From: Pedobacter psychrotolerans | Lineage (GTDB): Bacteria; Bacteroidota; Bacteroidia; Sphingobacteriales; Sphingobacteriaceae | NCBI RefSeq assembly: GCF_004340665.1 | Contig: NZ_SLWO01000001.1 | Span: 248,355 to 312,354, forward strand | Direction: 5' to 3' | Length of the DNA stretch: 64,000 nucleotides | In this document: piece by piece, positions 19,311 through 27,801 of the stretch | Numbering within the stretch: the first letter of the stretch is position 1 | Layout: the number at the start of each line of letters is the position of its first letter | The notes under the pieces: generated by a model | Told to the model about the DNA's origin: nothing | The model's database searches: none | What the model saw: only the letters and a program-made list of their open reading frames with translations | Position numbers and translations under genes: made by a program

Positions 19311-20026
19311 TTTGCCTTTTTTGCTACGATAACGTAATTCATGGTATTAGAGTAGTCTATGGTGCCATTATTATCCAGAAACACAAAAAACTTATTTAAA
19401 GATTTGATACCACCAATGATCTTTAATGTTGCCCTTATGAGTTTTCCTTTCAAGCCTGAAATAGAATAAATTTGTGGAAAAATTGCGTGTAGTAATGCTT
19501 GTCCTGCTACTGACCATTTACCACCATTTGATTTGATTTCTAAAATTTCGAATCCTGCTTTCTCTAAAATGTATCTAAAACCATGTTTAGTGAATCTAAA
19601 GAAGTCGTATGGCTCTTCGTGTAAGGGCCAATATAGTGGTCCGCTCAAAATAAATACCCCATCAGGTTTCAGTAATCTATATGCTTCATTAACCAGGCCT
19701 TGGTGATCTTCAACATGTTCAATAGTTTGTGTTGATATTATCGTATCAAATAGATTATTAGCTAAAGGAATCTCATTTGCCGGGCATAAATAATCAACTT
19801 TATTTTCACTTGACTGAATGATATCTACTCCAATATAATTTACAATCTTATCAGCTAATTTATCTTGATATGGTTTGTTGCCACATCCAATATCTAATAA
19901 ACTACCATATGCATACTTTTCAAAGGCACTAAATAAATCGGCGTGATAGTATTTATAATGAAGATAATATAAATTATCAATTTTAATATCTGTACTGTTT
20001 AAACGACTAAGGCTTTTGGTTCTCAT
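19307..20026 (-). CDS. Class I SAM-dependent methyltransferase
   Basis: Methyltransferase of 239 aa (Methyltransf_11 type). SAM-binding loop: SLLDIGCGNKPYQDKL; motif II-like VDIIQSSENKVDYL; motif IV region FDTIISTQTIEHVEDHQGL. It directly follows the ABC ATPase gene by 3 bp. In Wzm/Wzt-exported polysaccharides a methyltransferase can cap the non-reducing end and stop elongation. That role is possible here but not shown by sequence. Confidence 0.88.
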   Translation of the reverse strand: MRTKSLSRLNSTDIKIDNLYYLHYKYYHADLFSAFEKYAYGSLLDIGCGNKPYQDKLADKIVNYIGVDIIQSSENKVDYLCPANEIPLANNLFDTIISTQTIEHVEDHQGLVNEAYRLLKPDGVFILSGPLYWPLHEEPYDFFRFTKHGFRYILEKAGFEILEIKSNGGKWSVAGQALLHAIFPQIYSISGLKGKLIRATLKIIGGIKSLNKFFVFLDNNGTIDYSNTMNYVIVAKKAK

Positions 20027-20029
20027 CTA

Positions 20030-21292
20030 TTATAAATTTGCCCATACGAAATCTTCTGTATATACACAGACATTTTTCTGCCATCCCCATTCGATTATTT
20101 TATTAGGCATAATCACTTCGAATTCACAGACTCTATGAATTTCCTCAAACTTAGTTCTGCCTTTGCTTTCCGCTAAATGTAGAACTAAATAATATTTATC
20201 AGCATAAAGCTTACAATTTGGAATAGTACATCGTACCCGATTAATACCTGCTTTTCGTAATATTTTGGTATCTGTATCAAATATGTACGTATAAATAATA
20301 GGTAATTCTTTTGGATTGCTAATTTGTAATGATATTGCCATCCCTTCAATAATTTCAGGCATGTTGATATCAATATCTATCAATAAATCTTTACCATTCA
20401 TATGAAAACCATTAAGTTCTGACGTTACTACCTGAGCTCGTGTAATCGAAGGACGATCAGCTTTAGGTTCTTTAATATAGACACCCACTTCATTAACATC
20501 AGTTTGTAAATAGGATTGAATAACTGTTTCTGTGTCTAAATAGGATTCTAATTTCCCATTTTTTAAGTAGATTGATTTATCTGTAAGCGTAGCAACAGCA
20601 TCCATATTATGGCTCACAAACAACACCGTCCGGCCTTCGCCTTTACTCACTTCGCCCATTTTACCTAAACACTTTTTCTGAAATTCAGCATCGCCTACGG
20701 CTAATACTTCATCAACGATTAAGATTTCGGATTCTAAATGTGCTGCTACAGCAAAAGCCAGGCGAACGTACATACCAGAAGAATAACGTTTAACAGGCGT
20801 GTCCAGATAGCGTTCAATTCCTGCGAAATCTACAATTTCTTCCAATTTACGCTGGATTTCCCTTTTTCGCATGCCCAGGATGGCACCATTTAGGAAGATA
20901 TTTTCACGACCGCTTAATTCAGGGTGAAAACCTGTACCCACTTCTAACAAACTGGCTATTCTGCCTTTACCCGAAATTTTACCCGTAGTAGGAGCGGTAA
21001 CTTTGCTTAAAATTTTGAGAAGTGTACTTTTACCTGCCCCATTGCGGCCAATAATGCCCACTGCATCACCTTGTTCAATCTCAAAATTGATGTCTTTTAA
21101 GCTCCATACCACATCACTTTTACTGCGGGTATTTTGATTATTGCTTTCTCCGATGCGTAAAAAGGGATCTTCTTTTCCACGCATCCGTGCATACCAGCGC
21201 TCTAAATCCCGACTAATGGTTCCGGTGCCGATTTGGCCTAGTTGGTAGGCTTTTGAGAGGTTTTCTACTTTTATAGCAACGTTGTTTGACAA
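20030..21292 (-). CDS. wzt: Polysaccharide ABC exporter ATPase (Wzt-like) with C-terminal glycan-binding domain
   Basis: ATPase subunit of a polysaccharide ABC-2 exporter, 420 aa. The ABC domain covers about residues 1-245: Walker A GRNGAGKST, signature YSSGMYVRLAFAVA, Walker B EILIVDEVLAVGD, and an H-loop in LFVSHNMDAV. Residues ~255-420 form a beta-rich extension like the Wzt C-terminal domain, which in known systems recognises the capped polysaccharide. The start is a TTG at 21290-21292, with no ATG upstream in frame. It sits right at the edge of the four-helix-bundle insert. Partner of the permease at 21852-22712. Confidence 0.93.
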   Translation of the reverse strand: MSNNVAIKVENLSKAYQLGQIGTGTISRDLERWYARMRGKEDPFLRIGESNNQNTRSKSDVVWSLKDINFEIEQGDAVGIIGRNGAGKSTLLKILSKVTAPTTGKISGKGRIASLLEVGTGFHPELSGRENIFLNGAILGMRKREIQRKLEEIVDFAGIERYLDTPVKRYSSGMYVRLAFAVAAHLESEILIVDEVLAVGDAEFQKKCLGKMGEVSKGEGRTVLFVSHNMDAVATLTDKSIYLKNGKLESYLDTETVIQSYLQTDVNEVGVYIKEPKADRPSITRAQVVTSELNGFHMNGKDLLIDIDINMPEIIEGMAISLQISNPKELPIIYTYIFDTDTKILRKAGINRVRCTIPNCKLYADKYYLVLHLAESKGRTKFEEIHRVCEFEVIMPNKIIEWGWQKNVCVYTEDFVWANL

Positions 21293-21310
21293 GTGGTAGG
21301 GGGTTATTGT

Positions 21311-21844
21311 AGGTTATAGGGTTAGTATTGTTTAGGGGTTAGTGTTGGTATGATTATAAGGTAATACCTGGCTTTTATTATTGATTTGTGTATTCCTAAG
21401 ATTGGTAAGTTTAATCGTGATGGTTTCTATTTGATTTCGGCAAGAAAGATAATCTTCCTGGTTGATATAGTTCAAATCTACAGCTGCAATCAAATGATTC
21501 AATGTTTCAAGCGTAGTGGAGTAAGCCATGTTGGTATAGTGAGCTTTATCTTTTGAAGTAATCTTTCCTGATCCTTCAGCCAAACAAGCTCCAATGCTAC
21601 TCACTGACCTTTTAATTTGACTGATTAATCCGAAAGTTTCGTCTTTTGGAAATTTTGTGGTTAAACGGTAGATGTCTTTTCTAAAAGACATAGACAATTT
21701 CCATACTTCCAGTTTCTCGAATGAATAAATGTGCATAATCTTTATTTAATAGTGAATTAATAAATAAAGGATGATTATTTAAATATACAATTTTATTCAT
21801 CTAATTTTCTAACCCCTTCTCTAACCCCATAACCTCATCTAACC
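21311..21844. repeat. Inverted-repeat-flanked segment carrying the S23-family gene
   Basis: A GGTTAT/GGGTTAG-rich arm at 21311-21342 is mirrored by an ATAACC/CTAACCCC-rich arm at 21809-21844. The best match is 21311-21325 against the reverse complement of 21821-21835, 14 of 15 positions. A second AGGGGTTAG at 21334-21342 pairs with 21809-21816. The arms lie directly after the wzm stop and next to the wzt start, so the whole segment looks like an insert placed between two exporter genes. Confidence 0.6.
21332..21736 (-). CDS. Four-helix-bundle protein (23S rRNA-intervening-sequence S23 family)
   Basis: Protein of 134 aa matching the S23/IVS four-helix-bundle family: N-terminal SFEKLEVWKLSMSFRKDIY, central RSVSSIGACLAEGSG, then two further amphipathic helices. 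Family members were first seen as ORFs inside 23S rRNA intervening sequences, and many are encoded in intergenic inserts. The molecular function is not established. It interrupts the wzm-wzt pair and its surroundings contain inverted sequence (21311-21325 against 21821-21835, 14 of 15 matching). The last ~16 residues are encoded within the left inverted segment and look like run-through sequence. Confidence 0.85.
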   Translation of the reverse strand: MHIYSFEKLEVWKLSMSFRKDIYRLTTKFPKDETFGLISQIKRSVSSIGACLAEGSGKITSKDKAHYTNMAYSTTLETLNHLIAAVDLNYINQEDYLSCRNQIETITIKLTNLRNTQINNKSQVLPYNHTNTNP

Positions 21845-21851
21845 TTCTTTC

Positions 21852-22712
21852 CTAAACCGTATCCACAAAATTTCGTTCCACTTTATTGAAAATGATAACT
21901 CCGAAGAAGAGTAGGGCAGTGGTAATGGCAATAGCATAGCTTAAACTTCCCCAGCTAAAAGTTCCTTCACCTAAAAAACCATACCTGAAGGTTTCCATAA
22001 TAGGCGTCATAGGATTATATTGAATGATCCAGGCATAAGCAGGATATTTTTTTAAGGCTTCAGATAGAGGATAAATCACCGTAGTGGCATACATTAAAAG
22101 CTGAACGCCAAAAGTAACCAGAAAGGCCAGATCACGGTATTTTGTGGTCATGGCAGAAATGATCATTCCGGCACCTAAACCTAGTAAAGCCATGAGCACC
22201 ACAATGATGGGGAACAGTGAAATGGCCCAAGTGATGTGGAAAGGAGCATCTGTAAAATAATAATAAGCCATCATCAAAATAAAGAGCAACATCTGCACAC
22301 CGAAACGAACAAGATTACTGACCACAATGCTTAAAGGCATGATGAGTCGTGGAAAATATACTTTCCCGAAGATGCCTGCATTATCTTTAAAAACGGTAGA
22401 TGTTTTAGTCAGACAATCTGCAAAGTAATTCCAGGCCGTAATGCCTGCCATATAAAACAAGGGTTTAGGCAAGCCATCGGTAGAAATACCTGCCAGATTA
22501 CCAAATATGAAAGTGAAAATGATGGTGGTAAATAAGGGTTGAATGAAAAACCACAAGGGACCTAAAATTGTCTGTTTATAAAAGGATACAAAATCGCGAC
22601 GAACCAGTAAACCTAACAAATCCCGGTAGGCCCAAATTTCATTCAATTTTAGATCTAATAATGAAGACTTGGATTCGATTGTCCACTCTTGCTCATTATG
22701 ATTCATGCTCAT
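21852..22712 (-). CDS. wzm: Polysaccharide ABC exporter permease (Wzm-like)
   Basis: ABC-2 type inner-membrane permease of 286 aa. The cytoplasmic N terminus is followed by LVRRDFVSFYKQTILGPLWFFIQPL, the conserved amphipathic helix of this family, and then six transmembrane segments. It forms the channel that moves undecaprenyl-linked polysaccharide across the inner membrane with Wzt. Normally wzm and wzt are adjacent; here they are separated by ~560 bp holding the S23-family gene. Starts 44 bp downstream of the GT4 gene. Confidence 0.93.
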   Translation of the reverse strand: MSMNHNEQEWTIESKSSLLDLKLNEIWAYRDLLGLLVRRDFVSFYKQTILGPLWFFIQPLFTTIIFTFIFGNLAGISTDGLPKPLFYMAGITAWNYFADCLTKTSTVFKDNAGIFGKVYFPRLIMPLSIVVSNLVRFGVQMLLFILMMAYYYFTDAPFHITWAISLFPIIVVLMALLGLGAGMIISAMTTKYRDLAFLVTFGVQLLMYATTVIYPLSEALKKYPAYAWIIQYNPMTPIMETFRYGFLGEGTFSWGSLSYAIAITTALLFFGVIIFNKVERNFVDTV

Positions 22713-22756
22713 ATTTTAATTTGTCTTTCATCCTTAACTTTTTTTTAGAAGGAGAA

Positions 22757-23854
22757 TCAGTGTTTTAACAATTCTTCTACCTTTCTGCTGTAATGCTCAA
22801 ACCCAAAATGTTCTTTTACTTTTTTTTGTCTCGATTTAATTTCATCCAGACGAAGGGGTTTACTTAAAAGACAAACCAATCCATGATAAATTTCTTCAAT
22901 ATTATCTGGGTTTACCAATAAACCCAATTCGCCGCTTAAAAGGGCATCATCAGAACCATCTGCGTTACCAGCTATTACATCGCAACCATTTGCAGCAGCC
23001 TCGATAAAAACCAATCCAAAACCTTCTCCTTTACTAGGCATTATAAAAATATCTGCCAGCTGATAGTACTTATTTAATTCTTCCTCAGATACATAACCTG
23101 TACAGATTACCTTTTTTTGTAATCCATATTCAGCGATCAAGTCATCCACTCTTTTTTGTTCTGTTTGATCAGCTTTGCCAACAATGAAATAAATGAAGTC
23201 TGGTTTAATTTTTATTAAATCTTTCAAAGCAAGTAATACAAGGTCGTAACCTTTATATTGTTCAGTAGAAGAGAGCCTGCAAATGGTTAGCAGTACTTTT
23301 TGTTGTACATTAATGCTATATTTTTCTAAAAGAATTAATGGTTTTGCTTTTTCCTGGAATTGAAAATCGCTCGCTAAACTATTATTTAATACTTTGATGC
23401 ACGATTGAGGCACTTGATGTTTTTGATGTATCTGTACCGCCGTATAATTACTTACTGCCCAAATTTCTACAGTAGCGAGCATTTTTTTTTTCCATGTTGC
23501 TAAAGGCTTCCATATTTCAATACCATGTGCAAAAAGAATAATTCTTTTAGATGGATTGATTGTTCTAACTAATTTGGCGAAGATTAGCAAATTGATATGG
23601 CTTAAAATGATGATGTCTGCCTGTGCACCATTTCTAATTGCAGATAGTCCAAACCCAATCTTGTTTCCGCTGAAAGCAAGATAATCAGAAATCTCATCGG
23701 CTTTATCATGCATGGCTAGTGTTAAACTATTGCCAATTATTTTGTTTTTTTTTAGGCCAGCTAAAACTTTGATAAAAGTGCTGCAAACTTTTTCAATACC
23801 ACCTGTTAAGCTAAAAGTATATAGGGTTAAAAAAAGTATCTTTCTGGGTTTCAA
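22757..23854 (-). CDS. Family 4 glycosyltransferase
   Basis: GT-B glycosyltransferase of 365 aa. The acceptor-domain loop reads TGGIEKVCSTF; the donor domain has KYSINVQQKVLLTICRLSSTEQ and the E-x7-E-type motif GEGFGLVFIEAAANGCDVI. The start is a TTG at 23852-23854; no in-frame ATG or GTG lies just upstream. It precedes the permease by 44 bp. Probably adds an early sugar; specificity unknown. Confidence 0.87.
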   Translation of the reverse strand: MKPRKILFLTLYTFSLTGGIEKVCSTFIKVLAGLKKNKIIGNSLTLAMHDKADEISDYLAFSGNKIGFGLSAIRNGAQADIIILSHINLLIFAKLVRTINPSKRIILFAHGIEIWKPLATWKKKMLATVEIWAVSNYTAVQIHQKHQVPQSCIKVLNNSLASDFQFQEKAKPLILLEKYSINVQQKVLLTICRLSSTEQYKGYDLVLLALKDLIKIKPDFIYFIVGKADQTEQKRVDDLIAEYGLQKKVICTGYVSEEELNKYYQLADIFIMPSKGEGFGLVFIEAAANGCDVIAGNADGSDDALLSGELGLLVNPDNIEEIYHGLVCLLSKPLRLDEIKSRQKKVKEHFGFEHYSRKVEELLKH

Positions 23855-24077
23855 ATTAATTAAAATTGATGGAACATTTTTTTAACACCTGTTTTACTTT
23901 AACATTAAGTATAGGATTACCGTTAACTATAGCAGGGAAATAATTAATGTTTATATGGTATCTCTCTAACATGTATCTCATATGCTAAAGGTGGTATTGA
24001 AGACGAAGGAAAGACGAACAAGAGACGAACAAGTTATAGGCCACCATTATGTTGAAACTATTTTAAGTATTAATGTT

Positions 24078-25916
24078 TTATGCACCATTATTATGATTTT
24101 TTAACTCCACCTTGAGGATAGGCGTTTGAGCTGAGGTGTAAACCTGATACAAAGCAAAAGCTTTAGACCAATGTAATTGCCCCTTTTTAAACTGATCAAT
24201 TAGTTTTTGAGCTGTTTGATTTTTACTGTAAATTTCCTCCTTTGTAATTTGGCCACCTTTCATAAACCACTGTTCAAGGGGGAAACTAAAGCCCATTTTA
24301 GGCCTATTCCAAACCGCTTCGGGAAGGATCTTTTTAAAGGCCTGGATCAGTAATCCTTTTTTCTCTGCTGGAAAGCGCTGAGGAGGTGCTATACCATTGA
24401 TTGTCTTTAAAAAATGCTGATCTAGAAATGGGACGCGGACTTCTATGCCGTGACTCATGCTCATAAAGTCGGTATCTTTAAGCAATTGGTTTTGCATATA
24501 AATAGAAGTTTCCAACCAGGAAGCTCTTTCTGCACCATTTAAATTATTTATTTTTTCATCAATGGGAAAAGCCTCAAATAATAAATCGATTTCTTTTTTA
24601 CTGATATTTAATATTTTGGCGATGGTTTCCGGAATGAAGAATCCTCTTAGAAAAAGGTATTCTCCAATTGGGTTTTTATAGCTGAGGTAGTAAATTCTTT
24701 TCAGTTTTTCTGAAGGCAATCGTTCACAAAACCTTAAGATAAAAGCAGGCAATTTTTGAAGTGTCCTGATCAATCCCATTCGGCTGAATGATGGATATCC
24801 ACCAAGTAATTCATCAGCCCCAATTCCAGATAAAACAGCCTTTAAGCCATTTTCCTTTGCATATTTGTTTACAAACCAGGAATTTATTCCATCGTTGGTG
24901 GGCTGATCCATGGCAGTCATGATTTTCTCGAAACTGTCATTAAAATCTTGTTCATCTACCAGATAGGTGTGGTGAATGCCGCTTGTTTTCTCGGTAACCA
25001 GTTTTTGATATTTTTCTTCAGAGAAAGTCTGATCAGTAAAATTTATGGATAAACTTTTCAGGTTTTTGCCAGTGTGTTGATCGGCGAGTAAGGTGATAAT
25101 GCTGGAATCTATCCCACCGCTTAAAAACACGCCAATAGGGGCATCGGCAATTAAATGGCATTTAACGGCATCTTCCAGGCTTTTACCTAAGTTTTCGGCA
25201 GCTTGCAACGGAGATGTAATTAAAGCTGAAGGTGGTAATGGTTCAAATGAGATAATTTCATGAGCGTGATGCTCATGATTCCATTTCAGGTAATGCCCGG
25301 GTTTCAACGAAAATACATCCTGCAATGTGGTAAAAGGTTGGGGGATATGTCCAAAAGCCAGGAAATACGTTTTCCAGTTTTTGTTTTCTACAAAAGTGTA
25401 ACTGGTTTTTTTAAACGCCTTAACTTCTGAAGAAAAGATTAGCTGTTGATCCTGAATGGAATAGTATAGGGGTTTAATGCCCGCTTGATCACGAACGAGG
25501 TAGGTAAGCTGTTGAGATTGATCATGCAGGGCAAAAGCAAACATTCCATTAAGTTTCTGGAAACTACTTACGCCCCAGGTATGGTAGGCAGCCAAGATCA
25601 CCTCAGTATCACTTTGTGTGCGGAAGGGGTAGCCAATTGCTGATAATTCTTTTTTTAATTCTTGGAAATTATAAATTTCCCCGTTAAAGGTAATGGCGAG
25701 TTTATCTTCCCATCCTAACATTGGCTGATGTCCACCAGCGGAGAGGTCTATCAATGCCAGTCTGCGGTGGCCAAATTGTAAACCGAGTGTTTCATCAGCA
25801 TGAAAACCTTCATCATCAGGCCCCCCATGCTGCATGGCATCGCACATGTACTGTACATCCTGCCGAAGTTGTTCCGGATGAGCTTTTTTATCAAGAATTC
25901 CTGCGATTCTACACAC
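24078..25916 (-). CDS. asnB: Glutamine-dependent asparagine synthetase homologue
   Basis: AsnB-type amidotransferase of 612 aa. It starts GTG with Cys2 as the N-terminal nucleophile (MCRIAGI). The class II glutaminase domain covers about residues 1-210. The synthetase domain has the PP-loop SGGIDSS near residue 260. Inside polysaccharide operons such paralogues are thought to amidate uronic acids or other carboxylates on the glycan rather than make free asparagine; that is inference from location. It is separated from the NusG-like gene by 394 bp and from the next GT by 223 bp. Confidence 0.92.
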   Translation of the reverse strand: MCRIAGILDKKAHPEQLRQDVQYMCDAMQHGGPDDEGFHADETLGLQFGHRRLALIDLSAGGHQPMLGWEDKLAITFNGEIYNFQELKKELSAIGYPFRTQSDTEVILAAYHTWGVSSFQKLNGMFAFALHDQSQQLTYLVRDQAGIKPLYYSIQDQQLIFSSEVKAFKKTSYTFVENKNWKTYFLAFGHIPQPFTTLQDVFSLKPGHYLKWNHEHHAHEIISFEPLPPSALITSPLQAAENLGKSLEDAVKCHLIADAPIGVFLSGGIDSSIITLLADQHTGKNLKSLSINFTDQTFSEEKYQKLVTEKTSGIHHTYLVDEQDFNDSFEKIMTAMDQPTNDGINSWFVNKYAKENGLKAVLSGIGADELLGGYPSFSRMGLIRTLQKLPAFILRFCERLPSEKLKRIYYLSYKNPIGEYLFLRGFFIPETIAKILNISKKEIDLLFEAFPIDEKINNLNGAERASWLETSIYMQNQLLKDTDFMSMSHGIEVRVPFLDQHFLKTINGIAPPQRFPAEKKGLLIQAFKKILPEAVWNRPKMGFSFPLEQWFMKGGQITKEEIYSKNQTAQKLIDQFKKGQLHWSKAFALYQVYTSAQTPILKVELKNHNNGA

Positions 25917-26310
25917 TTACCGATTGTTTAAATGTAGCCGGTTTTAAGGAAGCTATCCAATATTTTGAAGATAAATGATGTTTATGGAAGTCATTTGAAT
26001 GTTGGTGTGGCACAGCTTCGCCCCTTCAGTCACATTTTATTTTTAAAAAATGAGCTGATATGTGGTTTTAAAATATATACCTGGCGTTTCAATTCCAGGA
26101 TGTTCAATTTACAAAATAAACAATAAGGCTGTTAACTATTAATCCTTATCTATTGTGCATGTTGAAAATGTTACTGATCATTTCCATTTGCTATTCTTTC
26201 AAATATGCTAAATCCATATGTAAACCTAGCGATAGGAAAGAAGTATTTCAACTGGTTGTTATTCTTTATTTTAGAATTAAGGCTGTTATTTTAAAATATC
26301 AGTATCTTTT
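25917..26310. other. Intergenic spacer between asnB and nusG-like gene
   Basis: About 390 bp with no convincing gene. A 68-codon plus-strand reading at 26153-26359 runs antisense into the NusG-like gene and lacks any family features. No clear promoter or terminator was recognised. Because it lies within the polysaccharide operon downstream of an antiterminator gene, it is probably transcribed. Confidence 0.4.
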
Positions 26311-26814
26311 CTATATCGGTTCTACAAATGCGATGGAAGTATTAATATCTATAGAATAGCCGATATTAGCCAAACGCAAAATAATGCGCTGTTTATTTTG
26401 TAAGGAAATCAGTTCTGCCACCATATCTTTAAAGGGACCGGCCTTTACCAAAACCTTCTGACCTGGTTTAATATCATAATCAAAAACTTCTAAATCATGC
26501 TCGGTAGCCAATAATCTTTTTAAATGCTCAATTTGTTGCTCAGGCATTGATGCTACCTTTCCTGAAAAGTACAGAAATCTGGCGATGCCGTTCGTCATTA
26601 GTACTTCTGCATATTCTTTGCTTGAAATATACACAAACAGATATGATTTAAGCAGAGGTTCTTCAATAAATTTCTTGCGGTCGCTCCATTGTTTGAGGGT
26701 TTTGTGGAGTGGTAGATAGGCCGTGATTCCTTTTCTGTTTAATTCATCAAAAGCTTTCTTCTCCGCCCGAGAACGTGTGTAAACAGGATACCAACGATAA
26801 CTATTGTCGATCAT
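26311..26814 (-). CDS. NusG/RfaH-like transcription antiterminator
   Basis: Specialised NusG paralogue of 167 aa. The NGN domain spans about residues 6-105, including RWYPVYTRSRAEKKAFDEL and LLKSYLFVYISSKEYAEVL. A KOW domain follows, with KPGQKVLVKAGPFKDMVAEL. Proteins of this kind (RfaH in enterobacteria, UpxY in Bacteroides) bind RNA polymerase and let it read through long polysaccharide operons. Position ahead of a 26-kb run of glycosyltransferase genes fits this role exactly. The ATG at 26812-26814 is preceded by a long leader; a TAnnTTTG-type -7 match lies at 26950-26957. Confidence 0.93.
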   Translation of the reverse strand: MIDNSYRWYPVYTRSRAEKKAFDELNRKGITAYLPLHKTLKQWSDRKKFIEEPLLKSYLFVYISSKEYAEVLMTNGIARFLYFSGKVASMPEQQIEHLKRLLATEHDLEVFDYDIKPGQKVLVKAGPFKDMVAELISLQNKQRIILRLANIGYSIDINTSIAFVEPI

Positions 26815-26949
26815 ATTGTTAATTAATCTTTAAGGAGTTGATTCAGGGGATGTTATATCAATTTTCCTATTGATCTTTTTAATAAAATAAAGGGCATAGC
26901 TTTTAAAGCACGTCATCTTATATAATATAGTTAGCAGCGGGGATGCCTG

Positions 26950-26957
26950 CAAAAATA
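26950..26957 (-). promoter_or_regulatory. Possible -7 element upstream of the nusG-like gene
   Basis: On the minus strand this reads TATTTTTG, matching the Bacteroidetes TAnnTTTG -7 element. No matching TTTG at -33 was found, so it is only a candidate. It would give a leader of about 130 nt before the antiterminator start. Confidence 0.35.
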
Positions 26958-27013
26958 CTCAATTAACGGTATTCTGGTATGATTTTTTATGGTTTTTTAT
27001 TGCGATAAGTCAA

Positions 27014-27790
27014 GAGCCCCCTATCCGCCTGTCGGCACCTTTTCCGAGTAAGGGAAAGGTTTTGTAATAAGGATTTTTTGAGGCTGGTGATTGAAAAAGA
27101 GTTGGTGCCTGGCAGATGGAAGTGGTTAGAAACGCAGGGGATTCTTCGCTGCGCTCTGAATGACAGGACAATATGTAAAGTCGTAAAGCCCCTATTCGTT
27201 TGCCTGGCGGTGCCTTTTCTGAGTAAGGGAAAGGGTTTGTAATAAGGGTTTTTTTGAGGCTGGTGATTGAAAAAGAGTTGGTGCCTGGCAGATGGAAATG
27301 GTTAGAAACGCAGGGATTCTTCGCTGCGCTCTGAATGACAGAACAATATGTAAAGCCCCTATCCGCATGTCGGCACCTTTTCCGAGTAAGGGAAAGGGTT
27401 TGTAATAAGGATTTTTTGAGGCTGGTGATTGAAAAAGAGTTGGGGTATGGCAGATGGAAGTGGTTAGAAACGCAGGGATTCTTCGCTGCGCTCTGAATGA
27501 CAGAACAATATGTAAAGACGTAAAGCTCCTATTCGTTTGCCTGTCGGCACCTTTTCCGAGTAAGGGAAAGGGCTTGTAATAAGGATTTATTGAGTCTGGT
27601 GATTGAAAAAGAGTTGGTTCCTGGCATATGGAAGTGGTTAGAAACGCAGGGATTCTTCGCTGCGCTCTGAATGACAGAACAATATGTAAAGACGTAAATC
27701 CCCTATCAGTATGCCTGTCGGCTCCTTTTCCGAGTAAGGGAAAGGGTTTGTAATAAGGATTTTTTGAGGCTGGATGTTTAGCTTAAAGCC
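27014..27790. repeat. Tandem array of ~172-bp repeats (about 4.5 copies)
   Basis: Copies begin with a CCCCTAT-type block at about 27017, 27189, 27356, 27526 and 27700, giving periods of 167-174 bp. Each copy holds a CGCCTGTCGGCACC-like segment, a CCTTTTCC/GGGAAAGG inverted pair, TTTGTAATAAGGATTTTTTGA, then a conserved TCTTCGCTGCGCTCTGAATG segment. The last copy is partial and ends just before the wzc stop. Copies differ by scattered point changes and small indels. There are no unique spacers between copies, so it is not a CRISPR array. Confidence 0.9.
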
Positions 27791-27801
27791 TGATCATTCT
27801 A

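Noticed and set aside
26153..26359. 68-codon plus-strand frame with hydrophobic start
   Set aside because: Runs antisense into the NusG-like gene, has no recognisable domain and no supported promoter.
27014..27790. CRISPR array
   Set aside because: Repeats are ~172 bp and contiguous, with no unique spacers, no cas genes nearby, and solo copies elsewhere in intergenic DNA.
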